From an uncultured Actinomycetes bacterium (GTDB lineage Bacteria > Actinomycetota > Thermoleophilia > Miltoncostaeales > Miltoncostaeaceae), in NCBI GenBank assembly GCA_903928615.1, contig CAIYRJ010000306.1, forward strand, positions 1 to 6,296: a stretch of 6,296 nucleotides of DNA, given 5' to 3'. Every line of letters starts with the position of its first letter. The first letter of the stretch is position 1. Position numbers and translations under genes: made by a program. The notes beneath the pieces are model-generated. The model had not been told where the DNA came from and ran no database searches. It saw only the letters and a list, made by a program, of their open reading frames with translations. Shown here piece after piece: positions 5,226-6,296 of the stretch.

Positions 5226-5923
5226 GCGAGGGGGCGCTTCGCCGCCATGCCCGGCCGGCGCGGGTAGCGGTCGGGGGTCGATCCGGCCTTCTCCCACACC
5301 GAGAAATACCTGCTCACGCCGGGAATAGGTGTGACAGCGATGTCAGGGGTGGGTGTCAGGCCCAGCTCGCCCCCCGCCAGCAGCGCAAGGGCCTCGTCAT
5401 CGGCCTCGCGTCGCCCGCGCCATGCCACCAGGTGGCCCCCCGGCGCCACCAGGGGCGCCGCGAGCTCCATCACCACGGGCAGGGAGCCCACCGCCCGTGC
5501 GCAGGCCACGGAAAAGGCTTCGCGTTCGTCGCGGGCGAGGGTTTCGCTTCGATCGGCCACCACGCGGACATTAGGGAATGCCGCGGAGGCCCTGCGCAGC
5601 CAGTCGGCCTTGCTCTTCTCGCTCTCGACGAGCGTCACGGGCACCGCCGGGAGGGTGGCCGCCAGGGCCAGGCCGGGGAACCCGTTGCCGGATCCGATGT
5701 CCACGATGCTGGTGGCCTCGCGCACGGCCGGCACCCGCAGGCCACTGAGGGAGTCCACCGCGTGCACCCACACCGCCTGGTCGATATCCCGCACCGACGA
5801 GAGGTTCTGCGGCTCGGCGAGCATGGCATCCAGCACGCCCGCGATGGCCGCTGCCACAGCCGGATCAATGGGAATGTCGGACGCGGCTGCGCGCTCGACG
5901 ATCAGGTCGGCCGGGGTTTTCAC
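5222..5923 (-). CDS. rsmG: 16S rRNA (guanine527-N7)-methyltransferase RsmG (GidB)
   Basis: A 233-residue SAM-dependent methyltransferase that modifies G527 in the 530 loop of 16S rRNA; loss in other bacteria gives low-level streptomycin resistance. Features are the family's NLSSVRD segment (residues 40-46, usually NLTAIRD) followed by HAVDSL (54-59), the SAM motif VDIGSGNGFPGL (74-85), acidic Glu100 at the end of strand 2, DRSETLA (124-130), CARAVGSLP (141-149), APGGHLVAWRG (160-170), and the C-terminal YPRRPGMAAKRPL (220-232). The GTG start is supported by the family-like N-terminus MKTPADLIVE and the normal length. It lies inside a parS palindrome and has no Shine-Dalgarno. It follows khpB by 51 bases and overlaps parA by four. 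Confidence 0.96.
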   Translation of the reverse strand: MKTPADLIVERAAASDIPIDPAVAAAIAGVLDAMLAEPQNLSSVRDIDQAVWVHAVDSLSGLRVPAVREATSIVDIGSGNGFPGLALAATLPAVPVTLVESEKSKADWLRRASAAFPNVRVVADRSETLARDEREAFSVACARAVGSLPVVMELAAPLVAPGGHLVAWRGRREADDEALALLAGGELGLTPTPDIAVTPIPGVSRYFSVWEKAGSTPDRYPRRPGMAAKRPLA

Positions 5924-5930
5924 GTGAAAC
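5917..5930. promoter_or_regulatory. parS: parS site 1 (ParB binding), overlapping the rsmG start codon
   Basis: TTTTCACGTGAAAC matches the near-universal parS 14-mer GTTTCACGTGAAAC at 13 of 14 positions (T for G at the first). The central CACGTG supplies the rsmG GTG start on the minus strand. It sits next to a ParB gene with an intact helix-turn-helix, which supports the assignment. Confidence 0.92.
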
Positions 5931-5951
5931 GGGTGGTCAGCGGCCGTCGGG

Positions 5952-5969
5952 GCGTTTCACGTGAAACGC
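5952..5969. promoter_or_regulatory. parS: parS site 2 (ParB binding), perfect palindrome
   Basis: GCGTTTCACGTGAAACGC is an 18-bp perfect palindrome containing the exact parS 14-mer GTTTCACGTGAAAC at 5954-5967. It lies wholly between khpB and rsmG. Its centre is 37 bp from that of parS site 1, about 3.5 helical turns. Confidence 0.96.
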
Positions 5970-5974
5970 GGGGC

Positions 5975-6296
5975 CTACTCGGCGGAAGGGACCACGACGA
6001 TCCGGCGGCGGGGGTCCTCGCCCTCGCTGCGCGTCTCGATGTCCGTGCGGTCGGCCAGCGCCATGTGCACCGTTCGCCGATCCAGCGCGCTCATGGGCTC
6101 GAGCTCGATTTCCTCGCCGAACTCCACGGCCTCGTCGGCCGCCTTGTGGGCGAGCCTCGTGAGCAGTTCCGCACGGCGGGCCCGGTAGTCGCCGGCATCC
6201 ACCAGCACCCCGCGGCGCTGGCCACCGGGCTGGCGGCGCACCGCCTGTGCTGCGAGCACCTGCACGGCGTCGAGCACCTCGCCGTCGCGGCCGATG
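5975..6296 (-). CDS. khpB: KhpB/Jag RNA-binding protein, KH and R3H domains (5' end outside window)
   Basis: The C-terminal 107 codons of a Jag/KhpB protein; the reading frame stays open through the right edge, so the N-terminus is missing. The first visible residues, IGRDGEVLDAVQVL, are the KH-domain GxxG loop and following helix. Next comes VLVDAGDYRARRAELL, linking to the R3H domain, whose signature is clear: LEPMSALDRRTVHMALAD, then TRSEGEDPRRRIVVVP before the stop. In other bacteria the protein binds RNA and influences cell elongation and division, often encoded after yidC. Here it is followed by two parS sites and rsmG. The gene order (khpB, rsmG, parA, parB) is the standard arrangement next to oriC. 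Confidence 0.94.
   Translation of the reverse strand, partial: IGRDGEVLDAVQVLAAQAVRRQPGGQRRGVLVDAGDYRARRAELLTRLAHKAADEAVEFGEEIELEPMSALDRRTVHMALADRTDIETRSEGEDPRRRIVVVPSAE

Noticed and set aside
4242..5267. Long plus-strand open frame (341 codons) antisense to parA and the start of parB
   Set aside because: Low-complexity His/Arg/Val/Gly-rich translation with no family resemblance; parA and parB on the other strand explain the region fully.
5226..5297. Upstream ATG start for parA adding 24 residues
   Set aside because: The extra residues overlie the conserved rsmG C-terminus in another frame and do not resemble ParA N-termini; the GTG overlapping the rsmG stop fits Soj length and sequence.
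1..6296. Search for DnaA-box clusters, CRISPR repeats, insertion-sequence ends or transposase/phage genes
   Set aside because: None seen by reading. The window is fully explained by housekeeping genes, a tRNA and short regulatory sites, and no undescribed defence or mobile system is supported.

Overview
The window is a compact, very GC-rich stretch of bacterial chromosome with strongly G/C-biased third codon positions and frequent GTG starts. Gene content and order suggest a high-GC actinobacterial lineage. A deep branch such as Thermoleophilia is possible, but that assignment is inference from style and gene order, not a sequence comparison. It reads as ordinary chromosomal housekeeping sequence: no insertion sequence, phage gene, CRISPR array or island signature was seen, and no stretch over 300 bases lacks a gene.

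Right part (about 3563-6296, minus strand): the end of the KH/R3H RNA-binding protein gene khpB (jag), then rsmG (16S rRNA m7G527 methyltransferase), parA and parB. This is the classic origin-proximal cluster, and the three complete genes are packed with 4- and 8-base overlaps. Two parS palindromes (core CACGTG) lie 37 bp apart between khpB and rsmG. One is an 18-bp perfect palindrome; the other contains the rsmG start codon. ParA, ParB and their DNA sites are therefore all present, and oriC is inferred to lie just beyond the right edge.

Middle part (about 2230-3550): a tRNA-Ile(GAU) gene on the plus strand, diverging from a DUF151 'bifunctional nuclease' family gene on the minus strand. Next come a plus-strand stand-alone AroQ-type chorismate mutase and a minus-strand tatA-tatC pair for twin-arginine protein export. 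A strong GC hairpin separates the convergent chorismate mutase and DUF151 genes.

Left part (1-1386, minus strand): a two-gene unit, with its own good promoter, encoding an MhqO/PcpA-like ring-cleaving VOC dioxygenase and an MhqD-like alpha/beta hydrolase cut by the left edge. The two are coupled by a GTGA start/stop overlap. By family analogy this is a quinone or hydroquinone detoxification pair.

Regulatory style is the most notable feature besides parS. Genes that begin a transcript have a -10-like box ending 6-10 bases before the start codon and no clear Shine-Dalgarno, which suggests leaderless or nearly leaderless mRNAs. Two operon-internal genes (tatC, parB) have clear Shine-Dalgarno sequences, and others start by stop/start overlap. 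I found no convincing undescribed system; the best leads are the parS site that carries the rsmG start codon and the leaderless-promoter pattern.
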